From assembly GCA_017354895.1 (NCBI GenBank), contig CP071493.1, positions 4,588,001 through 4,652,000 on the forward strand: a DNA stretch of 64,000 bases, read 5' to 3'. Made by a program: the position numbers and the translations under genes. Source of the DNA: Podospora comata (lineage: Eukaryota > Ascomycota > Sordariomycetes > Sordariales > Podosporaceae). Below are positions 12,301 to 22,814 of the stretch, piece after piece (position 1 is the stretch's first letter; each line of letters begins with the position of its first letter). The notes below the pieces were generated by a model, which saw nothing but the letters and a program-made list of their open reading frames with translations, did no database searches and had not been told where the DNA came from.

Positions 12301-13329
12301 TCTGAAGCATGTGATAGGCCAAGCAAAAAGGATCGATTCTTCTGCCAAGCAAAAAGGATCGATTCTTCTACCAAGCAAAACGTCTGCTCGTTGAGGAAAA
12401 ACACCTTGTTCCGCTGCCTACCTTACCTGCCATCCCAGAAACGAGAACCAAGCTTGATGCATTCAGTAGCGATGTTGGCCAAATAGATAGGTAGGATTTA
12501 TCATGTTTCTGCAAACTAGGCTACCTGTAGACGAGCTCATGCCTATGCTGCGCCTCCCCATGCGGCGTCATGCTGATGCGATCCGACTTGTCACAACGGA
12601 TGATGGCGGGTGGGTGGAGGTTGGTGGGATGGAGCTCTTAGGTTGGGCTGGTGACGGAATAAAAAAGAATGCAGCCTTTTGACCCCCCATCTCTCCTCCC
12701 TGCAAGTCTTTGCATGCAACCTCACAAGTGGTCACGGACCACTTTCAATGTCCAGAACGGCCAACCAGAGACTAAGGAATAGTGGGCCAATCTTGGCATC
12801 AACGACTTCCCATGAGCGCTTCACTCCATCTGGGAACCAGACCAACCCTACCTATGTCTACCTAATCCCGTACCCACGCGCAACGCCCACGTACACCCCA
12901 GACGATTTGAGAATCAGATGCTTCACGGCCAGAGGTTTAATATTTGATATTTTTGTGGCGCATAACTAACGAACGAGGCGCCCAGTTCGATAACCGACGA
13001 CGACGGGCGCAACTCCAGCTTGTCCAACATCCAGATTCCAGAATCCCATCCCATCCCACCCACACCCACTTGGGCGAGCGGTCCATTATCACGAATCATC
13101 TGAGCATCGCTTCAGATCATCGGTTACAACCCGTATGCACGCCGCATGACTATCAAATCAAGTCTCGAGACAACCTTGAACTAATCATGCGGCTTCATAG
13201 GAACGTTATCTCCGTCAGATTGTCCACAGTCCTGCTTTCCATCTGCCGCGCGCCGCAGCTACCACTTGTCGCCCTAGAGAAGGACCTTGACAAATCTTGG
13301 AAAGTGGGATCCGATAACGGCTACGAAAC
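9335..13329. other. 4-kb gap: bHLH leader and SFT2 upstream region
   Basis: No open frame here resembles a known protein and none has splice-supported continuation. It probably holds the long 5' leader and promoter of the bHLH gene (left) and the SFT2 promoter (right). Visible features are GGTAGGTAG-type motifs near 10490-10505, a 26-bp tandem repeat at 12318-12369 and scattered T tracts. A non-coding RNA cannot be excluded. Confidence 0.45.
12318..12380. repeat. 26-bp tandem repeat, about 2.4 copies
   Basis: The unit starting GCCAAGCAAAAAGGATCGAT occurs at 12318-12343 and 12344-12369 without mismatch, followed by a partial third copy with one change (ACCAAGCAAAA). It is a short local duplication about 950 bp upstream of SFT2. 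No function is evident. Confidence 0.9.
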
Positions 13330-14352
13330 ATGGCTTCGTCCTCGTTCCGCGATTCTATCAACTCACTTGGATGGGCGCGTCGCGACACCGACCTCCCAGT
13401 TCACACTTCTCGACAAACCGGTCTCTTCTCGTCGCTTCAGTCGTTAAATCCGTTTGGTGACCGGGGTTATGTTCAACTTCCAACAACCGAGGGCCCCGGG
13501 GCTCCCTTACCAGCACCCAGTCGTCGCGAGGAGGAGGAGGGGTGGTTTGCATGTAGGTCGACTCAGGTCTTTCTTTTCCGTATTGGCGGACAACAAATTG
13601 GGGCAACCCGTTGGCTGTGTATTTCCAACACCCTCTATAACCCCCGTTACCCCTGCGTCGAGGCATACGTGCACCCCCCTTTGTGTGCGCATGTCTTGGC
13701 CAGAGGCGCTCAGCCCATGTTTGCGAGCTCGTATTTTTTCTGTTCTGTTATCACTTCGCATGCTGAATAATGTGTGCTGACCTGGAATGGCATAGTGAGC
13801 CGATGGGACCGACTCTTGATATTTGCTGCTTGCAATATTGCCGCGCTAGTCTGCTTCGTTCTTGTTATTGCTCTCTTTCCGGCCCTGAGTCTTGCAAGAC
13901 CACGTAAGCTCATGATCTTGTAAGTGGACCTTTTCGGATATGTCGGGTTGGTATGCATAGTGGTCATCTTGCTTACAATAATAACAGATGGACACTGGGC
14001 TCTATTCTCTTCCTTTCCTCCTTCGCCGCTGTTATGGGTCCATGGGCATACGTGCAGCACTTGACTTCGACGCCGAGGCTGCCCTTCACTGCTGCCTACT
14101 TTGGCTCCTTGGGGTTGACCATTTACTTTTCGATCGGTGTAAGTCGCCTATTGAGACGCCTGCACAGCCCACCATTACTGACTTGTACATCGGCTGCAGC
14201 TCCAAAGTACAATCCTCACGATATTCTCAGGCCTTATTCAACTTGGTTGCCTAATCTGGTATCTGGTCAGCTACTTTCCCATGGGATCGAGCGGCCTTCG
14301 CCTTGTGAGCAGTTTTGGTGCGCGCAGAGCCGCGACTTGGATGACCGGGTAG
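13330..14352 (+). CDS. SFT2: SFT2-like vesicle transport membrane protein
   Basis: Four-span Golgi/endosome membrane protein of the SFT2/Got1 family, acting in retrograde vesicle fusion with the t-SNARE Sed5 in yeast. Four exons: 13330-13552, 13796-13919, 13988-14138, 14200-14352. Introns are 243, 68 and 61 nt with GTAGGT, GTAAGT and GTAAGT donors. The joins restore EEGWFA-LSRWDRLLIF, RKLMI-LWTLGSILFLSSFA and TIYFSIG-LQSTILTIFSG; 216 residues. Hydrophobic segments cover LLIFAACNIAALVCFVLVIA, the LWTLGSILFLSSFAAVMGPW region, FGSLGLTIYFSIG and ILTIFSGLIQLGCLIWYLVS. The C-terminus ends RRAATWMTG, as in fungal homologues. The soluble N-terminus has LNPFGDRGYVQLP. Continuous-frame searches alone would see only a 146-residue fragment. 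Confidence 0.93.
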
Positions 14353-17300
14353 AAAAAGGCGTTAGCCATGCGATGTATCAGACACCCCTTGTTGTTGGAT
14401 GTTTTTAATTGCTGCTGAGGTTCTCATCCTCGGGTTGTATAAATAATAGACGTATGATATTATTGGATTATTGTTGACGTTATCGGTTACGCATGAGGCG
14501 ACGTCCTGCTTAATCTTGGCCAAACGCTTTCCTGATGCTCACACAGCTCCCATGCCTACCTTGTGAGGACGATGACGGATAATAAAGGGCGGCCTCGGTA
14601 ATCAGGATATGTGGATAAGCGGGAGCTGCCCGGTGTTTGCGGGGAGGTGACAGAGAGTACCCGTAATTATCTCCACGTTTAGCCGATAGAACATGACGCT
14701 TGGCTGGTTCTTGGTGTTCCATTTCTTACCGACCTCGAACCTGGACTCTTTTGGGATCTCTCGCTTTCTGTAAGACCGAAGGCATCACCGCAGCAGTCAG
14801 AAGCCAAGGGCCAGCACTGAATTCTTGGAGACTACGACCGTGGCGCAAGGCTTCCACCGTCGCCATCAAAAGAGGAAAGCTTCCCTCAGACCCAACCGGG
14901 TGTGTTTGAGTTGTCAACGCATTCGTGGCTTTTCCAGGAGGCGGCGAATCCTCCCCACCAACATGAAGATGGCCTTTCACATGCGAAGAAAGCCATGCCA
15001 TCACGGAGATAAGGCAATTTTGCTCTCAGCCTGCTTTTTCATCTCTGCCTTTGTCGTTCAAAGAGGCCGAATGGGAACGCCATACAAGATTATACTATCA
15101 AACGTGTTAGGTACCAGGTTGCCTGTCCTTCCGCTGTAAGTGGACTGGGCCTGGCTTCTCGCTTCGGCCCACCTCCACAGCTCCACGAATTGGCGGCACC
15201 GGCCGGTAATGGCTTTGCCCGCTCGGGAGCCTGTACGCAATGAATGCGATGAAACCTTCCAAACTTGTGTTCGCTCTGCCGCACCGGGACTTATCAAGAT
15301 AGCGGTAGCAGTCGAGATTACAAAGCGACCACCTCTAGATTGTCCAATGTGAAGTGATAGGCAATAGCATACAATTCAGACACAGAAGGACGTTCGTCGT
15401 GAGAGGGTCTAGCGTAGGTCTTGACCGTTTAACCCCGCCTTCCTAATCAGGTTGGTGAGTGCAGTAGCGCGGCTTGTCTCTGTAAGCCGTTGTGACTCTT
15501 GTTTTCCTGGCCATCATGATTTGATCAACACGAACCGGCCAGCTGCAATCAAAAGCTGGTACTGAGGGAACAGAAACCTGCCCCTCCGTTGTGTCACTTG
15601 CTCAGTTTCCCCTGAGCCTGGTTTGCGGGATCAAAACAAACCCCTTGGTCATTTTGAGCAGAGCTTGCTCAGAACGACATCTCATTGCAACATTCCTATA
15701 TACCGCCACGCTGTGGGTAAACTACCACCTAAAACAGAGCGGAAGGAGAAATGCCCCCGCAAAGTGACTTTTATATACCATTAGCAATTGAAACCCTCGG
15801 CATAGAGCGAGATGGTGCTGCCTGATAAAAGTGCAAAAAAGAAACAAGCTGGGCCATGCCAGCAGCTCGCATGTGTATTGGATCATAATGAGCTGCTGGA
15901 AGACACCAAGATTTTGATACAATGCAGACGGTCCTGTATGAATATACTGACATTTACCCAAGCGCTGCTCAAAGGACAAGAGTCAGAGCATTCACTCAGG
16001 ACTGGGGCATACACCAGAGTCGGCCAGGTTCCCCTCATTCGCAAGAGCCAGCATCATCAAATGTTACCGCTTCCCCAGATCAGACGGATCGGTGGGATGC
16101 CTGTTTTTGACAAAATGGAGGTCTGATTGAAAAGATGAATAGATAGATTGCCAGAGACCACCAATTATACTGATATAAAGAACGAGACACCCGGGGCACA
16201 GAGACAAGAGAACAATTCCTAAAAGACAGAAATCTTTAAGCAACAAGCCAAGAAAAAGAAAAAAGACAGGGTCCCACTCAAAAGGCAGAGCGACGATGCA
16301 GACTGTCAGTGACTGCTCATGACTGACATGAAACTAAGCAACAATAATAAAAGTGGGACGATGAGCAACTAGCAGGTGTCCCGTCTGTCATTCCATCCAC
16401 AGGTGTATAAGCCGGAGCTGGAGCAATGAAAAGTAGTCAAGAGAGTGCTGGAAACCGCTATTCACTCCCTGGGCTTATCGCAGTTCGGATGGGAGCAAGC
16501 TTCAGCGATAGGGGGAGCATCTGGAGCAGGCGTAATTCTAATAATACTGCTGATTGTTGTTGTGAACCTATTTCAACGGAGTTTTTCTTCACCTTTCCCA
16601 CCCGACTCACTGTTGCAGTCGCCGACTTATATTCGCGCAACCCCGCTACTCCCAGGGCCTACCTGTAGCCCACACAAAACAACCTTGAGGTAAGTACCTG
16701 CTCTAAGCTCAGCCATCTCCACCACTCTTTTTTTTTTGCGGCAGTCTGGGACCCGAAAAAATTTATTCCCACACAAATCTTCTCTAACCTTTTGCCAGGC
16801 GAAGCACGACTCTTTTGTTTCCCCTCGGCACCTTTTTTCTTTTTTTCCCTTTCCCCCTACGACCCGTACTTTATTCCGGACACCCTCCTCAAGCCCTGGT
16901 GCACGTAACCTAACCCCAATCCCAGAGTCGAGTTGGTTATTAGGGCTTTTGTCTTCGGTCCTCCGCGGATCCAAAAGTTTGTTCGGCATTTTCACCAACA
17001 ACCACCTGCGAAAAGCACCTCACCCGGCCCTGATTGCACACCAAGCACAACATCGTCAATCCAGCACATTGTCGGTGGCATATACCCCCACCTCCTTCCC
17101 ATCCGGCACTCGATCTCCGGCGTCTGCTTCGTTAACCGTCTCCCTTCCCTCGAGAGACACATCGCTGCATACCCCGCCGTCCGATTTTCTCGACGCCGCT
17201 AGCGTTGCTTCGACCGAGCCAGGTAAAAAAAAATAAAAAAAAAAATTCTGTACTCGCAAACTTTATTCACTTGACAAGCCGACCGGTCTGTTCATTTGTG

Positions 17301-17598
17301 ACCTGTCTCCTTGGGAACCTTGGAGTAGCTGTCACCGTTAGAGCACCCGGACTGGTCCATCTTTGACCTCTGTCAAGAGCTTGAGCTTGCCTCTCTCCCT
17401 TTCCCTCGTCACCATCACCGCAAGTCGACAGAAAGAAGGGTCATTTTACTGGATAACCGCACATATTGTCGGTTGGCCAGTCTTAATTGACCAAAGTACG
17501 GCAGGAGAACAGCTTGCTGTCGCTGCTGTTGCGCAGTCGGGATCATTCCGACATCTCACTTGATCGAGACAGGCCCACCCCGATCATCACCAATCAAC
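14353..17598. other. 3.2-kb gap: SFT2 3' side and LARP promoter/leader
   Basis: No recognisable protein on either strand. The last ~900 bp (16700-17598) are pyrimidine-rich on the + strand with T runs at 16730-16737 and 16830-16855 and an A-rich tract at 17225-17246. This is typical of a long leader of the downstream RNA-binding protein gene. GT..AG pairs for a leader intron exist but cannot be chosen from sequence alone. Confidence 0.45.
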
Positions 17599-20541
17599 AT
17601 GTCTTCAGCGGCCTTTTCCTATGCCCAGGCCGCTCGGGGCCAAGCTCCTACACAGCCTAACACACAGGTGGCGTCGAGCCCCGCGCCATCAACAGTTGAC
17701 TCCAATGTCAAGGACGATGTATCAACTGGCAACTCGTCCGTGACTGCCCCTTCTGTCACCTCCAACATTGCTCTGGACGCCGAGCAGAGCATCCAGCCAG
17801 ATTCCGAGAATGGGACAGCCAAGGTCTCTGCCGACACTGCCTCGCAGACTACCCCAACACCCACGGTTGTGCCGACAGCCGACATCGAGGAGAAGAAAGA
17901 GCAGGGGAGCGCCAACGTCAACTCACAGCAGCAGTCAGATGCGAGAAGCTCGAGGTCAGCCAGCAGGACATCCAGGAGGAATGACAATGGAGAGAACAAG
18001 AAGGGACGCAAGGGCAAGAAGTCGCGGGGTCAGGATAAGGAGGCCGAGCAGCAAGAGGAGGCTGCCGAGAAGCAGGCTGAGAAGCCTGTGTACACAGAAG
18101 CCGCCATTCCTTCTGTCAATCCTTGGTTGAAGCGTGCCGAGGGACTCCAGTCCAAGACTCAGACTGCCTCAACGGCTGATGCTGCCGAAACCAAGGCTTC
18201 TGAGGCTGCTGAGGCTCAGCCTGTGGTGAACGGTGTCAATGGAGACAAAGCTGCCCACAAGAAGCAACCAGATTCCCGGGCTGCTGAACAGGCCCCCCGC
18301 AGAAACGCCCCCCGAGGTGCTCGTGCCAACGACAAGGAGGAGAAGACTTCGGTGACGTTGCCATCGGTCGCTGATGCTTCTGCCTGGCCGGAACCCAAGG
18401 CCACTGCTGCTGCCGTCAAGGAGCAGCAACCCACTCGCAAGTCAGTTGAGAAGACTGAGAGCTCAGCAAAGGAGGGCCAAGATGAGGCGGCTCCCAAGAA
18501 GAAGGACTGGAAGAAGCTTGAGATCAACCACTCTGTCGTTTTTGAGACACAGCTGCCTACTCCTCGCAGCTCGAAACCCCGCGGTGGAGCTCGCGGTGGT
18601 CGTGAGTCTGGTTCCATGCGGGGCAACCTCAATGGTTCCGCTACATCACCTACTGCCGCTGGTCCTGCTGCCGAGAAGGCTGTCCCAGCCGGAGGTGCTC
18701 CTGGTCCTCGTGCCACCGCTCGGCCCCGTGAGGGCAGTCTGCCAGCTCGCTCCGCTGGGCAGAACCAGACCACCTCACCTACCAAGCGTGGCTCCGTGGA
18801 TGCCAGTGCTCAGGACCAGCAGAAGCCTGCTGCTTCCGCTAGTAATGAACAACCCCGTGAGAAGACCCAATCTGTAAGTTTACCTCGAATCTACTTGTGC
18901 TTTGCCCTTCCAGGCACTAATTCGCTCCTGCAGTCATCCAGAAGATATACCAAGGACATCCGCACCGAGAACGGCCAGCTGAGTACTGAGGGTGGATCAA
19001 CCCCAGTTCGTCCTTTTCCCCAGGAACGGGTCAACGGCTTCCACCCCAAGGACGGTGCTCAGGGCAATGTCAATGGACACCATTACCCTGTTCGCGAGAA
19101 CCGCCCAGAGCGCGGTCGCGGTGGCTATCGGGGCCGTGGCGGCCACAATGGTGCTGGCGCTCATGCCACCGGGTCTGCAGGCTTCCAGGTCAACGGACAT
19201 TATCCCACACAGAACGGGTTCCATGGCCACTCGCACTCTCGTCAAGCACACTCTGCCCAGAGCCCCCCGCCGTTCAATGGCCAGTTTCCCCAAACTTTCC
19301 CCAACCAGGGCAGGGGTCGCGGCAAATGGAACGGGGCGAACCAACATAGCCCTCGTGGCAACCACATGAGCGCCGGTTATCCTCCTAAGTCGGCCAATCC
19401 TGTACATGATTTCCAGGCCCCAGTCTACCCGCCTGTCATGTACCCGTATGGCCCTGAGGCTATGATCAAGAACCAGGTAGAGTTCTACTTTTCCCTCGAC
19501 AACTTGTGCAAAGACTACTTCTTGCGCAAGATGATGGATGGGCAGGGATTTGTGCGCCTTGAGGCCATTGCCAACTTCCCCCGTGTGCAGCAGCTGACTA
19601 CAGACCTCAACGTCCTGCGCTACGCTTGCTTGCACCTGGAGAATGTCGAGTTCGTCGTTGGTGATGACAATATTGAGAGGCTCCGGTCTGGCGACGCCAG
19701 AAGGACTACTTTCATTCTGCCTGAAGACCAACGTGAGCCTGCTTCCAGGCATGATGGGCCTGCCAATTTCCGGGTCATGAACAGTCAAAACCCTTATGCC
19801 TCCTTTGGCGCCATGGCTCCGCCTATGATAGGCTACTCTCAGTACCCTGACGGACACATGTACCAGCCTGAATTTATGCCCAGAGCTCACAACGAGTTCG
19901 CTGTCAACGGCAATGGTGCGGTGAACGGTTATCATCACTACCCCCATGATTCCCAGCTTTCCGCTGGTGTTCCTGCGTTTGCCCCCCCAGAGGAGCCTGT
20001 GTCTCTGGAGAGCATGACCAAGTTCTCAGACTCCCATGTTGATAATCTTGTCATTGTCCTGGGTGCCAAGGATAGCGAAGAGACTGCTGCTGCTGTCGCG
20101 GGTTATGTTGCCAACGGTAACACCCAGGACGGCTCTGAGCCTACTATTGTGTGGATCCAGGAGACTCAACCTGAGAAGCACGAGCGTCAACCATACCACG
20201 AAATCCGCAAGACTGCTCTCGAACGCCGCCAAGGGGCTCAGGCCGGTGAGGTTCCAGAGGAGATGCTGAACCTCTACCGCTTCTGGTCAGAGTTTCTCCT
20301 TAGCAATTTCAACGCCAGAGTGTATGAGGAGTTCAGAAACTTGGCTTTGGAGGATGCCTCCAGCTCAGTTCCCGCGACTGCCGGGCTCAAGACCCTTCTT
20401 GGCTTTTATGACAAGCTCTTGTTGGACACGTCTGTCCCCAAGCCATGGCCGAGCCATCGGGCGTTCCCTCTTGTTCTGACCGAGCACCTTCAGGCGGCCA
20501 AGGATCTCGATCAGAAGACACAGCCTCACGTTGCCATCTAG
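17599..20541 (+). CDS. La-motif RNA-binding protein, LARP1/Sro9-like
   Basis: Cytoplasmic mRNA-binding protein with one La motif; relatives (Slf1/Sro9, LARP1) bind mRNAs and influence translation. Exons 17599-18873 and 18934-20541. The 60-nt intron 18874-18933 (GTAAGT..CTGCAG, branch CACTAAT) has no stop and keeps frame, so an unspliced reading adds 20 residues; spliced length 960. The La motif (about residues 598-675) reads MIKNQVEFYFSLDNLCKDYF, then LRKMMDGQGFVRLEAIANF and LENVEFV. Before it lie an acidic/basic low-complexity half with KKGRKGKKSRGQDKEAEQQE and RG-rich repeats (RGRGGYRGRGG) near residues 495-510. The N-terminal SYAQAARGQ is typical of fungal members. Start at 17599 (CAACATG) is preferred to the in-frame ATG at 17560. 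Confidence 0.92.
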   Translation: MSSAAFSYAQAARGQAPTQPNTQVASSPAPSTVDSNVKDDVSTGNSSVTAPSVTSNIALDAEQSIQPDSENGTAKVSADTASQTTPTPTVVPTADIEEKKEQGSANVNSQQQSDARSSRSASRTSRRNDNGENKKGRKGKKSRGQDKEAEQQEEAAEKQAEKPVYTEAAIPSVNPWLKRAEGLQSKTQTASTADAAETKASEAAEAQPVVNGVNGDKAAHKKQPDSRAAEQAPRRNAPRGARANDKEEKTSVTLPSVADASAWPEPKATAAAVKEQQPTRKSVEKTESSAKEGQDEAAPKKKDWKKLEINHSVVFETQLPTPRSSKPRGGARGGRESGSMRGNLNGSATSPTAAGPAAEKAVPAGGAPGPRATARPREGSLPARSAGQNQTTSPTKRGSVDASAQDQQKPAASASNEQPREKTQSVSLPRIYLCFALPGTNSLLQSSRRYTKDIRTENGQLSTEGGSTPVRPFPQERVNGFHPKDGAQGNVNGHHYPVRENRPERGRGGYRGRGGHNGAGAHATGSAGFQVNGHYPTQNGFHGHSHSRQAHSAQSPPPFNGQFPQTFPNQGRGRGKWNGANQHSPRGNHMSAGYPPKSANPVHDFQAPVYPPVMYPYGPEAMIKNQVEFYFSLDNLCKDYFLRKMMDGQGFVRLEAIANFPRVQQLTTDLNVLRYACLHLENVEFVVGDDNIERLRSGDARRTTFILPEDQREPASRHDGPANFRVMNSQNPYASFGAMAPPMIGYSQYPDGHMYQPEFMPRAHNEFAVNGNGAVNGYHHYPHDSQLSAGVPAFAPPEEPVSLESMTKFSDSHVDNLVIVLGAKDSEETAAAVAGYVANGNTQDGSEPTIVWIQETQPEKHERQPYHEIRKTALERRQGAQAGEVPEEMLNLYRFWSEFLLSNFNARVYEEFRNLALEDASSSVPATAGLKTLLGFYDKLLLDTSVPKPWPSHRAFPLVLTEHLQAAKDLDQKTQPHVAI

Positions 20542-22259
20542 ATCTGAGCACCAGGTGCCCCTGAGCAAGGCGTTTTGGTTGTTTGATACTTGTCACAACA
20601 GCACTTTGGAAGGGGTTTTCTGTCTATTTTTCAGCGTCCCGAATTTTCTGGCAGGTTGCAGCCATCAAAAGTGTCAACTCGAAAAGTCAACATGATCACT
20701 TGATGGGACGGTTGCTTCACGCTGCATTTTTCGAACATGGTATTCACTCCATCTTTCAGCAGTGTTCTTTTCAGCATCGCCAGGTGCTATTCAGTTCTCG
20801 GCTTTATTTGTTATGGGGTCTTCTTTCAGCGAGGGGGGGTAGGTTGAGGAAAAGTGGTTAAAAAGAATCCTTTTATCTTGGCGAAAATGTCGTTCATGGC
20901 CTGGCCTGAATGGATCCCGGTCGAGCACGATCGGTTGGTGAGGAAGTGTTGACAACGAGGAAGGCTGTATTCTTGTCTACACGATGCCATTGAGACGCCC
21001 TGTCAGCGGGTTCTATATTCCTCGAGGCAGGCCTTTGCATTTCGCCATTTTGGGATCGGTTCTATCTTTGGGAAACTTGGGAAGGGGTCTGGGCGTTAAT
21101 GTGAAGATGGGGCAGGAGACGATGGGTGTTTTTGACGTTTTTGTTCTGGGAGCAGAGCCAGGGGGAACAAAATAATTTTCTTCTTATGCATTGCGATTGG
21201 TCGCAAATTTTGCGTTTCTTATCCCTGAGCTCGCAGCATGTTTCGGGGCGTTCATTTCTGTTTCGGATTGGTCGGGGTGCTTTTTCGGAAAACACCAGAA
21301 AAAAAAGACGAAAACTAGATTGAGCATTTGGAGCGGCTGCTGCAGATATCGGCAACCTCTTCTACTGTTGTTGCGAGAGTTTCTTTTGTGCCTGGCACAA
21401 GCAGGAGGAGGAAGGATGGTTCTTGATGAGAAGATGGTTTTAGACTTGGCCTTCTGGTTTCTTTTCGACTTTTTTCCTTCCACCGACTCAGCAACATTGC
21501 GACTTCTCTCAGTTTTCTTCGGCAAGACAAAAGTGTTGGTTGCGTATTGTAACAATGTATAAATAGCAGAAGAGAAGAGAAAAAGGACAAAAAAATTCAA
21601 AAGCGTTACTTTTGTATATATTGTATATTTATATATTTGTATTTATCTATCTCTGTTCGGGGTCATGTATGGAGGGAATGAATGTACTTGAAGAAGACAT
21701 TTTGATATCTTCCAGGCCATCATTGTCCTGGTGAAGGGGGTTCGGATGGAGAAAAGTGGGGCAAGCTACTTGAGAACTTAAACGTTGCCATTAAGCCTTT
21801 CTTTTGTCTGTCACGCGCCCATCTGCATCTCTGCCTTTACAAGACCAGCAAGCCTTCCAAAGTATTACTGTTGAAATTGAGCTTTACCAGTTCGAATTTG
21901 TTCTGACCCTGGGTAAGCCGACTGTCTGCACATGTGAAAGTGTGTATATGGCTAACACTGGCTCACAGACTGTTAGTCAACCGTTTCATCGGTGATCACA
22001 TGCCAATAATCGCTTCAAGACTGTGAAAGAGGAGCGGCATCATCATCATCAACAGCACAAGATCAATCACCAACACGCACGACGTATATACAGAGGGTGT
22101 TTTAGTCCAAGCCCGTTTGATATTTTCACGCCTTATTTGAGCGTTGCACATTCATCAAGCAAATTGGTTGCAGCGATCACACACACACACACAGACACAC
22201 ACAACCAGAATCACCAACTCGGCCAAACACATACCGCAAAGAGAGTGCGAGCAAAAAGG
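20542..22259. other. 1.7-kb gap: LARP 3' side and Ino4-like upstream region
   Basis: No supported coding region. Contains T-rich patches, an A/T-rich tract at 21610-21650 with repeated TATAT/TTTAT, and a short (CA)8 at 22178-22193 in the probable leader of the next gene. Confidence 0.45.
22178..22203. repeat. (CA)n microsatellite
   Basis: (CA)8 at 22178-22193, one G interruption, then four more CA units, about 60 bp upstream of the Ino4-like start codon. Confidence 0.85.
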
Positions 22260-22814
22260 ATGGCAAGCTCAAACCACCACCACCACAACCACCCTCACAA
22301 TTCGTACCCCAACAGCGCAGCCAGCCAATCCCAAACACCAATATCCCCCCCGGGCCTGAACGGCGGCGGCGGTGGTGGTGAGGACGGGGACAAGCCCCGG
22401 CTGACAAAGGAGCAGAAAAAGACTAATCACATCCAGTCTGGTATGTTCTCCTCTCTGTTTCTCTTTCTCTCACCCCCGACTTTTTTGCTGACGGGCGGGG
22501 GGAAAACAGAACAAAAACGGCGGCTTGCTATCCGCCAGGCGTATGATGATTTGTGCACGCAGGTTCCTGGGCTGGAGGGGCAGGCGAGGTCAGAGGGGGT
22601 GGTGCTGAATGGGGTTGTGGGTTATGTCAGGAAGCTGATGCTGGAGAGGCAGAGGATGATTGCCGAATGTGAGGCTAGGGGGTTGGAGGTTCCGGCTGGG
22701 GTGAGGGAGGGGTTGGCGAACATGCCGGTTGGGTTTTTGGACGAGGGGGAAGGGGGGAGGGATGGGAGTGGGAGTGTTAGTCCTGGGAAGGGGAGTCAAG
22801 GGGGGAGGGAGTGA
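22260..22814 (+). CDS. Ino4-like bHLH transcription factor
   Basis: Small bHLH protein resembling yeast Ino4, the partner of Ino2 on phospholipid-gene promoters. Exons 22260-22440 and 22510-22814; intron 22441-22509 (69 nt, GTATGT..ACAG). The join splits the codon of Glu61, giving NHIQS-EQKRRLAIRQAYDDL; 161 residues. The bHLH spans about 48-115: basic KKTNHIQSEQKRR, helix 1 LAIRQAYDDLCTQVPG, helix 2 GVVLNGVVGYVRKLMLERQ. The head is His/Asn/Pro/Gly-rich. The intron is stop-free and a multiple of three: unspliced RNA would insert 23 mostly hydrophobic residues (starting GMFSSLFLFL) into the DNA-binding basic region. Exon 2 is strongly G-rich. Family call is good; the partner is not in the window with certainty. 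Confidence 0.87.
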   Translation: MASSNHHHHNHPHNSYPNSAASQSQTPISPPGLNGGGGGGEDGDKPRLTKEQKKTNHIQSGMFSSLFLFLSPPTFLLTGGGKTEQKRRLAIRQAYDDLCTQVPGLEGQARSEGVVLNGVVGYVRKLMLERQRMIAECEARGLEVPAGVREGLANMPVGFLDEGEGGRDGSGSVSPGKGSQGGRE

